Shown here: positions 53,317-61,432 of the stretch, piece by piece
Layout of the letters: every line of letters begins with the position of its first letter
Position numbering within the stretch: the first letter of the stretch is position 1
Source: Verrucomicrobiota bacterium
GTDB taxonomy: Bacteria; Verrucomicrobiota; Kiritimatiellia; RFP12; UBA1067
Direction: 5' to 3'
Length of the DNA stretch: 64,000 nucleotides
Assembly: GCA_023269675.1 (NCBI GenBank)
Contig: JAHFSX010000018.1
Coordinates: 52,558-116,557 of the forward strand
Notes under the pieces: generated by a model
Told to the model about the DNA's origin: nothing
Seen by the model: the letters and a program-made list of their open reading frames with translations, nothing else
Database searches by the model: none
Made by a program: the position numbers and the translations under genes

Positions 53317-53460
53317 GGGTAGGGCGAGCGCTCCGCGCCGCCGCTCGCGCCACACACTCTTGTGTCTGTCGCACGCTCCGGAGCAACGAAGGCTGAAACC
53401 GAACGGCCGCCCGCGAGCCGGGCCAGACGCAACGGCGGCGCGGAGCGCTCGCCCTACCGG
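53317..53460. repeat. MITE-like inverted repeat, GGGCGAGCGCTCC family
   Basis: Terminal arms CGGGTAGGGCGAGCGCTCCG and its near-perfect complement CGGAGCGCTCGCCCTACCGG enclose about 85 bases without a gene. Longest copy of the family at 20416 and 23104. It lies near the high-GC to low-GC boundary. Confidence 0.7.
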
Positions 53461-53720
53461 TGCTTCGCACACACCGTCTGAGTTCCCCTGCCGCTTAGGC
53501 ATGAAAGACGAAAATACTCGCACTTCACAAAAAAGGGCGCATCCCCGTTTCATTGACCTCAACGGGGCAGGGGTGCCTCAGCACCCCGCCCGTGCGCGGT
53601 CCGGGACGTCCCGCGCTACGGCTGCCGCAGCACCGGTAGGGGCGGACGTCTCGGACGCCCCACAAGCGTCGATAGTCTAACGGTCAATGGAACGGGGATG
53701 CGCCCCACAAAAAAACGCCT

Positions 53721-53963
53721 TTGCACACGGTCTTCCACGGCCGCCCCCGCGGTGCTATACTGACCCGCAGGCAAAGGAAGGAGGCAGCGGAGGAACTCAT
53801 CAGCAGGGCCGGCATCATCCTCGCGGGAACGGGAGGGACGAGACGGCGGCAGGCCCAGAAGGCCTGGCGCGTTGTAGCCGAAGACTGGCTGCTCAGAAGC
53901 GGCCATGTCGTTGAGACAACCAACAATGTGTTACCCTATTCTTTCGTCCATTATGGCTTATGA
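53721..53963 (+). CDS. hypothetical small protein (weak)
   Basis: An 80-residue frame at the left end of the array, rich in Arg and Ala, with a GGAAGGAGG inside rather than before the start, so a shorter product is possible. Not recognised. It ends in the candidate degenerate attC at 53957. It may be noncoding; the rest of the interval 53095-54087 holds only repeats. Confidence 0.22.
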   Translation: MHTVFHGRPRGAILTRRQRKEAAEELISRAGIILAGTGGTRRRQAQKAWRVVAEDWLLRSGHVVETTNNVLPYSFVHYGL

Positions 53964-54019
53964 ACAGGTTGTGCGCACAACCTGTGAGTACTCGAATCCG
54001 GTGCATTCCCATGTTCGCT
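53957..54019 (-). other. degenerate attC-like site, possible array end
   Basis: The right half (CGGTGCATTCCCATGTTCGC) resembles the attC right half, and the flank ATTATGGCT matches the flank of the site at 59055. The left half is replaced by another palindrome (AGGTTGTGCGCACAACCT). It lies just 3' of the first cassette ORF. Confidence 0.4.
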
Positions 54020-54087
54020 TCTCATCATTTTATCGCCCTTGGTCCCGCATCAAAAACAGCGTAGCCGTCATGTCGCCCTTTGTCGCT

Positions 54088-54510
54088 TCATGTTGCGTTC
54101 CTTGTGTTGCGCAAACACTGTTTCCAGTTGGATCGCAAGTTCTTTATTAAACGTCTAATAGCGAGGAAACAGATGACAGAGTAGGTTAAACCTAGAAAAT
54201 GAAGAAACTCCGGAGAGGGATGTTTATACTGGAATAGCAAACATGTGGGGTGCCAAATAATCACCAGTATTGCTATGAGGAAAGGAAAAAATTTGTCATA
54301 GACGGGAAGATCTGTAAAGAGTCCGAGAGCTACGTTTATAAGAAAACTGAAAAATAATCCCGGAACGCATACAAGAAAAATGCCGAGTATTTGAATACCC
54401 CAGGGTTCATACCAAGGCATGCCTTTGATCAAAGATGTGAAAATGAACAATGCAAGAAGCATTGACAGAAACGAAACGGTAAAGGAAATCAAATATGTGA
54501 CACATCTCAT
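54088..54510 (-). CDS. small four-helix membrane protein (cassette ORF)
   Basis: 140 residues with four hydrophobic segments (about 5-30, 38-63, 74-97 and 106-126). No family recognised. GGGAGG lies 6 bases before the ATG. A partial copy of the repeated leader (54521-54590) lies immediately upstream on the minus strand. Confidence 0.6.
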   Translation of the reverse strand: MRCVTYLISFTVSFLSMLLALFIFTSLIKGMPWYEPWGIQILGIFLVCVPGLFFSFLINVALGLFTDLPVYDKFFPFLIAILVIIWHPTCLLFQYKHPSPEFLHFLGLTYSVICFLAIRRLIKNLRSNWKQCLRNTRNAT

Positions 54511-54520
54511 ATTGCCTCCC

Positions 54521-54590
54521 TTGTATTATGTATGCATAAAAGTACGCAAACCTTCACTTCATCCTCATACCGGAACGTGACCGACCGCTT
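54521..54590 (-). repeat. partial copy (a) of the cassette leader repeat
   Basis: It carries the start-proximal end of the leader: TATTATGTATGCATAAAAGTACGCAAACC on the plus strand, then CCGGAACGTGACCGACCGC. Same arrangement at 54979, 55591, 57928, 59337 and 61081, always just 5' of a minus-strand ORF. The remainder to 54696 holds no gene. Confidence 0.6.
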
Positions 54591-54696
54591 TCTGAACGGT
54601 TCAACGGCTTCGGTTTTTCCGGTCCGGCCAAGCTTAAGTATTGGCCTCATAACGGGACGAGAGATCTCCGTTTTCTCATCATGATTTCTATCCAGA

Positions 54697-54751
54697 GCGG
54701 ACGTCGGTAATCATCCCTTGTACTCAATCGGGATGAATTACCTTGTTCGCC
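54697..54751 (-). other. attC site, left box mutated
   Basis: CGGACGTCGGTAATC on the left and GTTCGCC on the right, with inner arms GGTAATCATCCC and GGGATGAATTACC. The usual AAC of the left box is GAC, which may disable cutting. Overlaps the 3' end of the 54724 ORF. Confidence 0.72.
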
Positions 54752-54969
54752 TTTTCATTGTCTTTTCTGTTTTTCATCTTCAGCGCCCCAGCAGTCAACA
54801 AACAGAGCGTCAAGCATAGCAACATGGCACCAAGATATACCCAACCTGCAAACGGTCGACTCTGCCAGAAGAATGCCAAGATCACTTTCGCCGCCAGCAC
54901 GCATGAAATCAGAGCTAGGGCAAATACAAGAACCTGCCATTCCTCTCTCTGTTTCTTTCTATCCTTCAT
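54724..54969 (-). CDS. two-helix membrane protein, copy 1 of duplicated cassette
   Basis: 81 residues; basic N-terminus (MKDRKKQREEW), then two transmembrane helices (about 11-33 and 42-63) and a charged tail. AGGGTGA precedes the ATG; a GTG six bases upstream is also possible. The DNA 54701-54977 is identical or nearly so to 59060-59336. The 3' end runs into its attC. No family recognised. Confidence 0.6.
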   Translation of the reverse strand: MKDRKKQREEWQVLVFALALISCVLAAKVILAFFWQSRPFAGWVYLGAMLLCLTLCLLTAGALKMKNRKDNEKANKVIHPD

Positions 54970-54978
54970 GCTCACCCT

Positions 54979-55027
54979 GTATTATGTATGCATAAAAGTA
55001 CGCAAACCCTCACTTCGTCCTCATAGC
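54979..55027 (-). repeat. partial copy (b) of the cassette leader repeat
   Basis: Only the start-proximal about 48 bases of the leader remain. Its outer part supplies the stop codon and last four codons of the 55010 ORF, showing that a deletion or recombination joined the two. Confidence 0.6.
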
Positions 55028-55564
55028 AGGGGTATTAGTTGCGGGTGGCTGAACGCCGCGCATTATGGCACTCCGTTCATTGCTATAGTCGTTCCACAGT
55101 AGACCTTTGCAGGGGCCCTCCGCAGTCAGCAAAAAGAACGCAAAACCGGAACTGCCTGAGTTTGTCACTTCTGCTTTGATGGCCTGCCCATCTTTTAAGA
55201 AGAAAACTACCTTTTGTCTTCCAACGGGCACAACCAAGGGAACCGGCACGACAAGAAGGGGTGCGATGCCGCACCAGATACGACCAAACTCGTACGTCCA
55301 GAGTTCCTCCTGACATCCAGTCGAAGCCGGCGTGATACTAAGCGGGTCGCCCCAGTCGGTTCGTAACTGATCAACCGTGATTATTCTACTGCCGTGCTCA
55401 AAACCATGATAGTCAAAAACGTTCTCGATTCCCGTGCCGGCGATGCGAGGGGAATCGAGCGTTTCCGTTTTTCTTCCAAACAGGCCGACACCTATACAGC
55501 CTTGTGTTAGCAGAGAGACCGCTAGAATCGGAATCAACATTAGCGTATCGTGAAAATTACTCAT
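55010..55564 (-). CDS. lipoprotein (cassette ORF)
   Basis: 184 residues. Signal with LLTQGC lipobox, so a lipid anchor is likely. The mature part has the layout of small outer-membrane assembly lipoproteins (VDQLRTDWGDPLSI...ELWTYEFG), reminiscent of SmpA/BamE-like folds but not conclusive. ATG at 55564 has TTGGAG upstream. Its last four codons (MRTK) lie inside leader fragment b. Confidence 0.6.
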   Translation of the reverse strand: MSNFHDTLMLIPILAVSLLTQGCIGVGLFGRKTETLDSPRIAGTGIENVFDYHGFEHGSRIITVDQLRTDWGDPLSITPASTGCQEELWTYEFGRIWCGIAPLLVVPVPLVVPVGRQKVVFFLKDGQAIKAEVTNSGSSGFAFFLLTAEGPCKGLLWNDYSNERSAIMRGVQPPATNTPAMRTK

Positions 55565-55590
55565 TCTATTCTCCAACACAATTCTAATCA

Positions 55591-55950
55591 CCTGTATTAT
55601 GTATTATGTATGCATAAAAGTACGCAAACCTTCACTTCGTCCTCATAGCGGAACGTTGCCGACCGCTTTCGGTCCGACCAACCTTTGCCATGCCTTTGAT
55701 TCCTGAACCGTGGCAACTGGCCAAAACCGTATGTTTGGAGCGTATCACCGCGGAAACCTTACCGTCAAGGTGCAATGGCGTCTGGGATGGCTCGGGATGC
55801 GCCGGAAGGTCTTACAAGGGTGATGAGCGGTTTGGGGACGCGGAGAAGCGGTAACGGCCCGCCGACCCGCGAGCCCCGTCCCCAACCGTGCTGCACTCAC
55901 GATCTAAAGTGGGTGGCCTGTGTCTCGTCCATATAGGTCATATCGCGCAG
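55591..55950 (-). promoter_or_regulatory. cassette leader repeat copy (c) with promoter
   Basis: On the minus strand: an inverted pair GTGGCCT/AGGTCAT near 55911-55940, a long hairpin (GGTTTGGGGACG...CGTCCCCAACC, 55831-55890), then TTGACG (55768-55763) and TACGCT (55744-55739) spaced 18 bases, then a leader of about 170 bases to the 55564 ORF. Copies c, d, e and f share this layout. Confidence 0.62.
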
Positions 55951-56268
55951 TTACCTAAACAGGGTCATAACCAACCAAATAAGGCCTATGCCCCCTACTG
56001 CATAGCAGACAATCTTGATCATTACCCAAGGCCCTTCGGCAAATCCTTCACCGACTCCATTCCAGAAATCGTCTTTCCCAAGTCCTGCAAGCAGTCCGCC
56101 GAGGAGGGCGCAACCAGATACGATGAGGACGCCAGGCGTCGCAGATGTGGAAAGCGCCCAGTCCGATCTCATCCAGCAACGCAAACCGATGACACCCCCC
56201 ACGAGGGCGCCACAAACAAAATGCACGCAGAAGCCGGGCCAGTCAATTCTGTTTTGTCCGTTGTCCAT
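55951..56268 (-). CDS. small membrane protein (cassette ORF)
   Basis: 105 residues with about three hydrophobic segments (15-33, 46-66 and 84-104). MDNGQNRIDW start is preceded by GGGAAGAG. It begins 13 bases after the stop of the 56282 gene, so the two are cotranscribed. The stop codon abuts leader copy c. Not recognised. Confidence 0.6.
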   Translation of the reverse strand: MDNGQNRIDWPGFCVHFVCGALVGGVIGLRCWMRSDWALSTSATPGVLIVSGCALLGGLLAGLGKDDFWNGVGEGFAEGPWVMIKIVCYAVGGIGLIWLVMTLFR

Positions 56269-56281
56269 TCTCTTCCCAACG

Positions 56282-56896
56282 TCAACGACCATCGGCCCCC
56301 TGAGCCGAAGGCGAATGGGGGTTCGATGGGTCGTCTCGTTGGGCCTTTGTAATGTTCCCAAGTTCCGCCGACATCTCCGCCAGTGTTGTTGTCACTGACT
56401 CAACCGATCGATCAAATTCCGAGAGCAGTATCTCATATTTTCGCTTCCACCTCCATGTTAGGTAACTTTGTATCCCAATCACAAAGAAGCAGACGGCAAA
56501 GAAAGATTGGAAGTGTTTTGCGATGAGTGTGGCAACATCGGCAAGATCGAGAAAGATCATCAGTCCGCCGCCTATGATCCCAAACACTCCCAAGCACCAG
56601 TCGGCATCATTGTATTTATTGTGCTTATGCAATGCCGTGATCGGAGAAATCGCAGTATTCTGGGGATCGTTACGGCAGTACCTCCAACCCAAGCCCGCGA
56701 ACGCAAGAGTAAAGAAGACGAGAACACCGCATACAATGCCAACCTTTCGGTCAAAAGAGCCTATTTGTACAGTGCGCCACACGAGGAGCGTGGCAAAGAT
56801 GGCGAAGGTTAGCGCGATGCCCAAGCAAATCACACCAACCATGATCGCCGAGCCCCGTGGCACCGATCGAAATAATTTTTCATCTTGTCGTGTCAT
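56282..56896 (-). CDS. four-helix membrane protein (cassette ORF)
   Basis: 204 residues. Four hydrophobic helices (about 13-39, 48-68, 95-115 and 121-142) and a soluble helical C-terminal tail. ATG at 56896 has AAGAGAA upstream; an earlier start would lie inside the neighbouring attC. Not recognised. Confidence 0.6.
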   Translation of the reverse strand: MTRQDEKLFRSVPRGSAIMVGVICLGIALTFAIFATLLVWRTVQIGSFDRKVGIVCGVLVFFTLAFAGLGWRYCRNDPQNTAISPITALHKHNKYNDADWCLGVFGIIGGGLMIFLDLADVATLIAKHFQSFFAVCFFVIGIQSYLTWRWKRKYEILLSEFDRSVESVTTTLAEMSAELGNITKAQRDDPSNPHSPSAQGADGR

Positions 56897-56907
56897 GTTC
56901 TCTTCAT

Positions 56908-56964
56908 GCTCAACGTCGGGAATCACCTGCGTGTACCCGCGACAGGTGCATTCCCTTGTTCGCC
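56908..56964 (-). other. attC site
   Basis: CTCAACGTC...GTTCGCC, inner arms GGGAATCACCTG and CAGGTGCATTCCC: the right arm has one extra base. 57 bases. It lies immediately 3' of the 56973 ORF. Confidence 0.82.
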
Positions 56965-56972
56965 TTTGTTAT

Positions 56973-57449
56973 TCATCGGTACCCAATCTGCCCTTTAGTG
57001 AAACCCTTTGACAGTAGATAACTGTTCAGTTTCTTACAGGATGCTGAATCGAGCATTATGAATCCAACGTCTTTTCCCGTCGGATAGATTCCACAGCCAT
57101 GGTCGTAACTGATGCTGTGATCACCTGAAGCTGCTTTGATCACTATTGATATATTGCCGTAGCAGAGGTGAGAATCTCCCAGATGTTGCCTCAAATTACG
57201 AATTTCTAGACAAGACAGTATCAATTGCAGTTCGGCCGGGTCAGAGATCGCTACCGTTTTGTGTATGGTTCTGTCACTGGGACCCTGTTGTTTGATGGCA
57301 AGGTCAATTTGTCTAACGTCGGCTCGACATTTAATAATACATTCGTTGTGTTTTTTTAGTTCCTCTTTGGGCGTTTCACGAAAGTAGAAATAGGCCGCAA
57401 GACTAAGCGCGCAGACAATAATGAGGGCCGATAAAGTTGTCTTTCGCAT
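56973..57449 (-). CDS. signal-anchored protein of unknown function (cassette ORF)
   Basis: 158 residues with an N-terminal membrane anchor or signal (about 8-24) and a mixed alpha/beta exterior with several Cys residues. AAGGAA precedes the ATG at 57449. Its 5' leader (57460-57555) shares words with the leaders near 59740-59825 and 63360-63446. Confidence 0.58.
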   Translation of the reverse strand: MRKTTLSALIIVCALSLAAYFYFRETPKEELKKHNECIIKCRADVRQIDLAIKQQGPSDRTIHKTVAISDPAELQLILSCLEIRNLRQHLGDSHLCYGNISIVIKAASGDHSISYDHGCGIYPTGKDVGFIMLDSASCKKLNSYLLSKGFTKGQIGYR

Positions 57450-57555
57450 TGTTCTTTCCTTGTTCATTATCTCGATTTTAACCTTTCGCCGGCCCCCCGT
57501 TTTCGACTGAAAGGACAACCGTTCGGGAGCCTAAACCAATCGTCCATTTTGTGAT

Positions 57556-57610
57556 GGCGAACGTCGGGAATCATCCCTTGTATTCAAAGGGATGCATTCC
57601 CTTGTTCACC
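57556..57610 (-). other. attC site
   Basis: GGCGAACGTC, arms GGGAATCATCCC and GGGATGCATTCCC (one unpaired base on the right arm), loop TTGTATTCAAA, then TTGTTCACC. 55 bases. A model example of the family. Confidence 0.85.
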
Positions 57611-57621
57611 TTTTTCATCGA

Positions 57622-57915
57622 CTATTCATATTCTTCGGAAGTGAATCCGAATGCTTGGATTTCATCCGCCGTGGCGTCGCGGAACTCTGACACTTTGACT
57701 TGCCGACAGCCAGGGCAAGTACAGTTGTCGTCTTCAATACCACCGTATGTGGCAGTCTCGAGATCATGAGGATTGGGATAGACTGTCCCAACCTCGTCAC
57801 AGACCAAGACGATATATCCGCACTTCGGACATGTCGAGAAACAGAGTGCGCCCTGACCACTGCAGCACTCGCATCGAGGTTTCTTCAGGTTCCATTTTGG
57901 CCTTATAAATTGCAT
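57622..57915 (-). CDS. zinc-ribbon-like small protein (cassette ORF)
   Basis: 97 residues. Cysteine pairs CECC, CPKCG and CTCPGC suggest one or two zinc sites. The start at 57915 (ATG after AAGGAA) is preferred to the longer frame. Leader copy d lies upstream. No family assigned. Confidence 0.6.
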   Translation of the reverse strand: MQFIRPKWNLKKPRCECCSGQGALCFSTCPKCGYIVLVCDEVGTVYPNPHDLETATYGGIEDDNCTCPGCRQVKVSEFRDATADEIQAFGFTSEEYE

Positions 57916-57927
57916 ATCGTTTCCTTG

Positions 57928-58525
57928 GTATGTGTCTGCATAAAAGCACGCGAGCATTCCAATCATCCTCATACCGGAACGGACTAATATCGTCTTAAAC
58001 CGTTCACCGCAAATAGGTTAGCACAGAAACAAGGTCGTTTCCGCACCCCGGAGGCAAAAACCAGACGTTTGGAAGCTTTCAAAACCAGTAAACGCATGTC
58101 CAAACCGCATGTTCGAAGGGTAACACCCTGTAAACCTTACCGTCAAGGCGCAATGGCGTCTGGAATGGGCAAGGACGCATCGGAAGGCTTTTCATGGCCA
58201 AATGAACACCCAAGAGGCGCCCCCCCGCTCTTAACCGCTGCAAGCACCCTTGCCGCCGGAAGGGTTGTCGATGGGCGGACTCGTCGGTAAGGGGGATGCG
58301 CGCCCCTCCCAGGCAGGCGCAAGCGTAAGCGGCCCCGATTACCGATAGGCCGCCTGTCGGCAACCGGCCACCCTCTGCCGGCTAACGGACGGATTCCACC
58401 CCGCAGACGGCCACGGCACCCCAGCGCAACAACGCGGGGTGCCACAGGCCGGAGAGCGGGGCAATGAAGAGGACCGTTGACACGGGCGAAACGCCTATGG
58501 CTTGTCATATAGGCCATATCTCACC
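57928..58525 (-). promoter_or_regulatory. diverged cassette leader repeat copy (d)
   Basis: It shares both ends with copies e and f (TGCATAAAAGCACGC at the ORF side, CATATAGGCCATATCTCACC at the far side) and keeps the promoter pair TTGACG (58146-58141) and TACCCT (58122-58117) with 18-base spacing. The interior between is unrelated and longer, with its own GC-rich stems. No ORF is credible inside. Confidence 0.5.
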
Positions 58526-58663
58526 GCAGTGGATCTCCGACGTGTATCTCCGACGGTCCAAAATTGCCTTTGATTCGAGACCGATCTCGACGGGGAAAAC
58601 CGATCGAAAAACCCCCGTCTATCCTGTCGGAAAAGCCGATCTTTCCCCTATTTCTAAAATCGA

Positions 58664-58722
58664 GGCGAACGTTGCGGGGCACGAACGCGCGTCAGCGCGT
58701 TCCGTGGCCCCGCTGGTTAGCC
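58664..58722 (-). other. attC site
   Basis: GGCGAACGTT, arms GCGGGGCACGAACGCGC and GCGCGTTCCGTGGCCCCGC with two unpaired bases on the right arm, then GTTAGCC. 59 bases. The ORF at 58692 ends inside it. Confidence 0.85.
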
Positions 58723-59051
58723 TGTCGTTCATCTTGATACTTCAAAAGCAGTCGTTCGGTCCTCCACCCGCGATAGGCTTCCCACCAATTCCGTAAACAA
58801 TCTGCTGCCTGAGCCGCTGCAAAAAGGAGGAACAGACCAAAGGTCATTCCTGTCATGAACCCAATGATCTTGTAGTTGTCCGGATTAGGTTCGATTTTAT
58901 GAAAGAACTCGATGAACCAAATAAGGATGGCAAAAAGACACAAAAAGAGAACTGGCCACAACCACCTGAACCGATGCACGGTGTTGACCTTCTTTCTGAT
59001 TCTCTCGATGTACTCTTCATCGGATAAATGGCGCAATCGTTTCATTTTCAT
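58692..59051 (-). CDS. two-helix membrane protein ending in attC (cassette ORF)
   Basis: 119 residues; two hydrophobic helices (about 29-48 and 62-83), basic ends. The last residues ANQRGHGTR are encoded by the attC. The start codon is only three bases from the next attC box, with no ribosome site. Not recognised. Confidence 0.6.
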   Translation of the reverse strand: MKMKRLRHLSDEEYIERIRKKVNTVHRFRWLWPVLFLCLFAILIWFIEFFHKIEPNPDNYKIIGFMTGMTFGLFLLFAAAQAADCLRNWWEAYRGWRTERLLLKYQDERQANQRGHGTR

Positions 59052-59054
59052 TAT

Positions 59055-59110
59055 GGCTAACGTCGGTAATCATCCCTTGTACTCAATCGGGATGAATTAC
59101 CTTGTTCGCC
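59055..59110 (-). other. attC site
   Basis: GGCTAACGTC, arms GGTAATCATCCC and GGGATGAATTACC with one extra base on the right, then TTGTTCGCC. Identical inner sequence to the 54697 site, but with an intact AAC box. Confidence 0.85.
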
Positions 59111-59328
59111 TTTTCATTGTCTTTTCTGTTTTTCATCTTCAGCGCCCCAGCAGTCAACAAACAGAGCGTCAAGCATAGCAACATGGCACCAAGATATACC
59201 CAACCTGCAAACGGTCGACTCTGCCAGAAGAATGCCAAGATCACTTTCGCCGCCAGCACGCATGAAATCAGAGCTAGGGCAAATACAAGAACCTGCCATT
59301 CCTCTCTCTGTTTCTTTCTATCCTTCAT
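59083..59328 (-). CDS. two-helix membrane protein, copy 2 of duplicated cassette
   Basis: The same 81 residues as the 54724 gene. Here the frame also stays open through leader copy e, giving a possible 16-residue in-frame extension (MNRSALRAFMHTVPRV), but AGGGTGA before the ATG at 59328 favours the shorter product. Confidence 0.6.
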   Translation of the reverse strand: MKDRKKQREEWQVLVFALALISCVLAAKVILAFFWQSRPFAGWVYLGAMLLCLTLCLLTAGALKMKNRKDNEKANKVIHPD

Positions 59329-59336
59329 GCTCACCC

Positions 59337-59688
59337 TTGGTACTGTATGCATAAAAGCACGCAAAGCAGACCTATTCATTTCGTGGAGTATCTTCCATTG
59401 CGCTCATTCGTCTCAAACCGTTTCCAGTCTGCCGGGTTTCGGTTGAACCGTCATAACCTGCCTGAACCGTATGTTTGGAGCGTATCACCGCGGAAACCTT
59501 ACCGTCAAGGTGCAATGGCGTCTGGGATGGCCCAGGATGCGCCGGAAGGTCTCACAGGGGCAATGGGCGGTTTGGGGACGGGGCGAAGCGGTAACGGCCT
59601 GCCGACCCGCGAGCCCGTCCCCAACCGTGCTGCAATCAAGATCTCAAGTGGATGGCCTGTGGCTCGTCTATATAGGCCATATCACACC
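59337..59688 (-). promoter_or_regulatory. cassette leader repeat copy (e) with promoter
   Basis: Nearly identical over 350 bases to copy f (61081-61431). Minus strand order: inverted pair ATGGCCT/AGGCCAT (59652-59681), hairpin 59569-59626 (GGTTTGGGGACGGG with CCCGTCCCCAACC), TTGACG (59508-59503), 18 bases, TACGCT (59484-59479), then leader into the ORF. Confidence 0.65.
59479..59508 (-). promoter_or_regulatory. conserved promoter-like hexamers in leader copy e
   Basis: TTGACG and TACGCT with 18-base spacing and a TG one base upstream of the second hexamer (extended -10 type). The same pair is kept at 61223-61252, 55739-55768 and 58117-58146 (TACCCT). Confidence 0.5.
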
Positions 59689-59825
59689 GTTGGCGTAACT
59701 TGCTCAACCGTTCGGCACCCGATACCGGTCTTCATTTTCCCGATTTTTACCATTCGGTTGCCAACCGCAGTCGACTGACAAATCAACCGTTCGGGAGCCC
59801 AAACCGATCATCTATTATTTTTTAT

Positions 59826-59881
59826 GGCGAACGTTGAGGAATCATCCCTTGTAATCAATGGGATGCATTCCCTTGTTCGCC
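59826..59881 (-). other. attC site
   Basis: GGCGAACGTTGA, arms GGAATCATCCC and GGGATGCATTCC, loop TTGTAATCAAT, then GTTCGCC. 56 bases. Confidence 0.83.
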
Positions 59882-59947
59882 TGTTTCGTTGCTCTTTTAA
59901 CACCCTTGTCTATGCGACATCGAATGGGGGTACAATGCCTGTGGGCT

Positions 59948-61045
59948 TCAAAATCCAACAGTCGTCACTATCTTGTCCAAATGCGGGGTCATGAGAACTC
60001 TTCCATGCACCTTTTCTCCAGTCAATTCCTTGTCTTCGTGTGTGTCAAGGTTATGAGTCCTCCATCCGCCGATCTCTTTCGATGAACCGCTACTCGTGTC
60101 TATCATCTGGTAATGCAGATTACGCTTGCAGTCAACTGCGTGGAGCCATATGCCGCGCTTTGACTTCACGCGAATAATCTCCCTCTTTTCCGAAGAGCCA
60201 ATTTTCTGTTCGTAAACAACATTGTCAACGGCATAAACAACTCCGTCATCAGAACTCCAGACCGCATGATAAACATGGAAATCTTCTCCGGCAGGTGAAA
60301 TGGTGAAAACTTCTTTTTCGGCCTTTAGGTCTACGATATGAAAGCGGAACCTGGTCGAAGTGCCAACTTCCTCTGATGCCAGAAGGTAGCGTTTAGACGG
60401 AGAGAGGAGTACCGGCCCGTAAGAGGAGTCGTAATACCCAGAAATTTCTGAGCTGCCCATATTCTCAAGGTGAAAAAAAAGAGAGTTTTCCTTGTGTCCT
60501 AAGCCAAAGCCCTCGTGTGCATTTTTGGCATAGAGAAGAATGGTCGTGGCATCTACCCAAAAGACCTTGTATCCAGAATATGCGGACAGATTGTTGTGTG
60601 GACCAGGATTAGTCAGCATAGGTTTGGTGCCTTCTTTGGTAATTGAGAAGACCCTAAGTCGGCTACGACTGTAACCATCAAATCGCTCCATATATGCCAG
60701 ATGCTGTCCATCGGGCGAAAACGCATATTCATCGTCCCCGTAACTTGTAAACAAAAGAGGAATGTACGTCCTACTGATTTCCTTACCAGCAAAGTTGTAT
60801 TCTTTACAAACGAAGGTGTTTGTTTCAGTACGTTTTAAAGTGGCAAAGCTGTGCTCCGTCATGTAGACAGGCTCTTCCCTAAACGTTCCGTCATCCCGCT
60901 TGATAATTACTGAAGATCGGTCAGCATCGACAATACAGACTCCTGCACACCCCGCAATAAGGAGAGAAGAGATAATCACGAACGCAGCCGCTGAAAATAG
61001 CGGAATACTCGACCAATGGTTATGACTCATCACTTTATCGCGCAT
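59948..61045 (-). CDS. lipoprotein with beta-propeller-like repeats (cassette ORF)
   Basis: 365 residues. Signal with LLIAGC lipobox. A segment FSPDGQHLAYMERFDGYSRS matches the PD40/TolB-type propeller repeat, and other strands with similar spacing follow. AAAGGT precedes the ATG at 61045. Large for a cassette. Leader copy f lies upstream, and the frame can extend into its 16-residue tag. Confidence 0.66.
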   Translation of the reverse strand: MRDKVMSHNHWSSIPLFSAAAFVIISSLLIAGCAGVCIVDADRSSVIIKRDDGTFREEPVYMTEHSFATLKRTETNTFVCKEYNFAGKEISRTYIPLLFTSYGDDEYAFSPDGQHLAYMERFDGYSRSRLRVFSITKEGTKPMLTNPGPHNNLSAYSGYKVFWVDATTILLYAKNAHEGFGLGHKENSLFFHLENMGSSEISGYYDSSYGPVLLSPSKRYLLASEEVGTSTRFRFHIVDLKAEKEVFTISPAGEDFHVYHAVWSSDDGVVYAVDNVVYEQKIGSSEKREIIRVKSKRGIWLHAVDCKRNLHYQMIDTSSGSSKEIGGWRTHNLDTHEDKELTGEKVHGRVLMTPHLDKIVTTVGF

Positions 61046-61080
61046 TTTGGCATTACCTTTCTGACCAAACGTGAGAACCC

Positions 61081-61431
61081 TTGGTACTGTATGCATAAAA
61101 GCACGCAAAGCAGACCTATTCATTTCGTGGAGTATCTTCCATTACGCTCATTCGTCTCAAACCGTTTCCAGTCTGCCGGGTTTCGGTTGAACCGTCATAA
61201 CCTGCCTGAACCGTATGTTTGGAGCGTATCACCGCGGAAACCTTACCGTCAAGGTGCAATGGCGTCTGGGATGGCCCAGGATGCGCCGGAAGGTCTCACA
61301 GGGGCAATGGGCGGTTTGGGGACGGGGCGAAGCGGTAACGGCCTGCCGACCCGCGAGCCCGTCCCCAACCGTGCTGCAATCAAGATCTCAAGTGGATGGC
61401 CTGTGGCTCGTCATATAGGCCATATCTCACC
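61081..61431 (-). promoter_or_regulatory. cassette leader repeat copy (f) with promoter
   Basis: Sister of copy e at offset 1744. Promoter hexamers at 61252-61247 (TTGACG) and 61228-61223 (TACGCT). Hairpin 61313-61370. It precedes the lipoprotein ORF. Confidence 0.65.
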
Positions 61432-61432
61432 A

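Noticed and set aside
59337-61431. Leader repeat considered as a group II intron or retron
   Set aside because: No reverse transcriptase gene and no domain V-like or msr/msd-like signature was found; the promoter-like pair and position explain it better.
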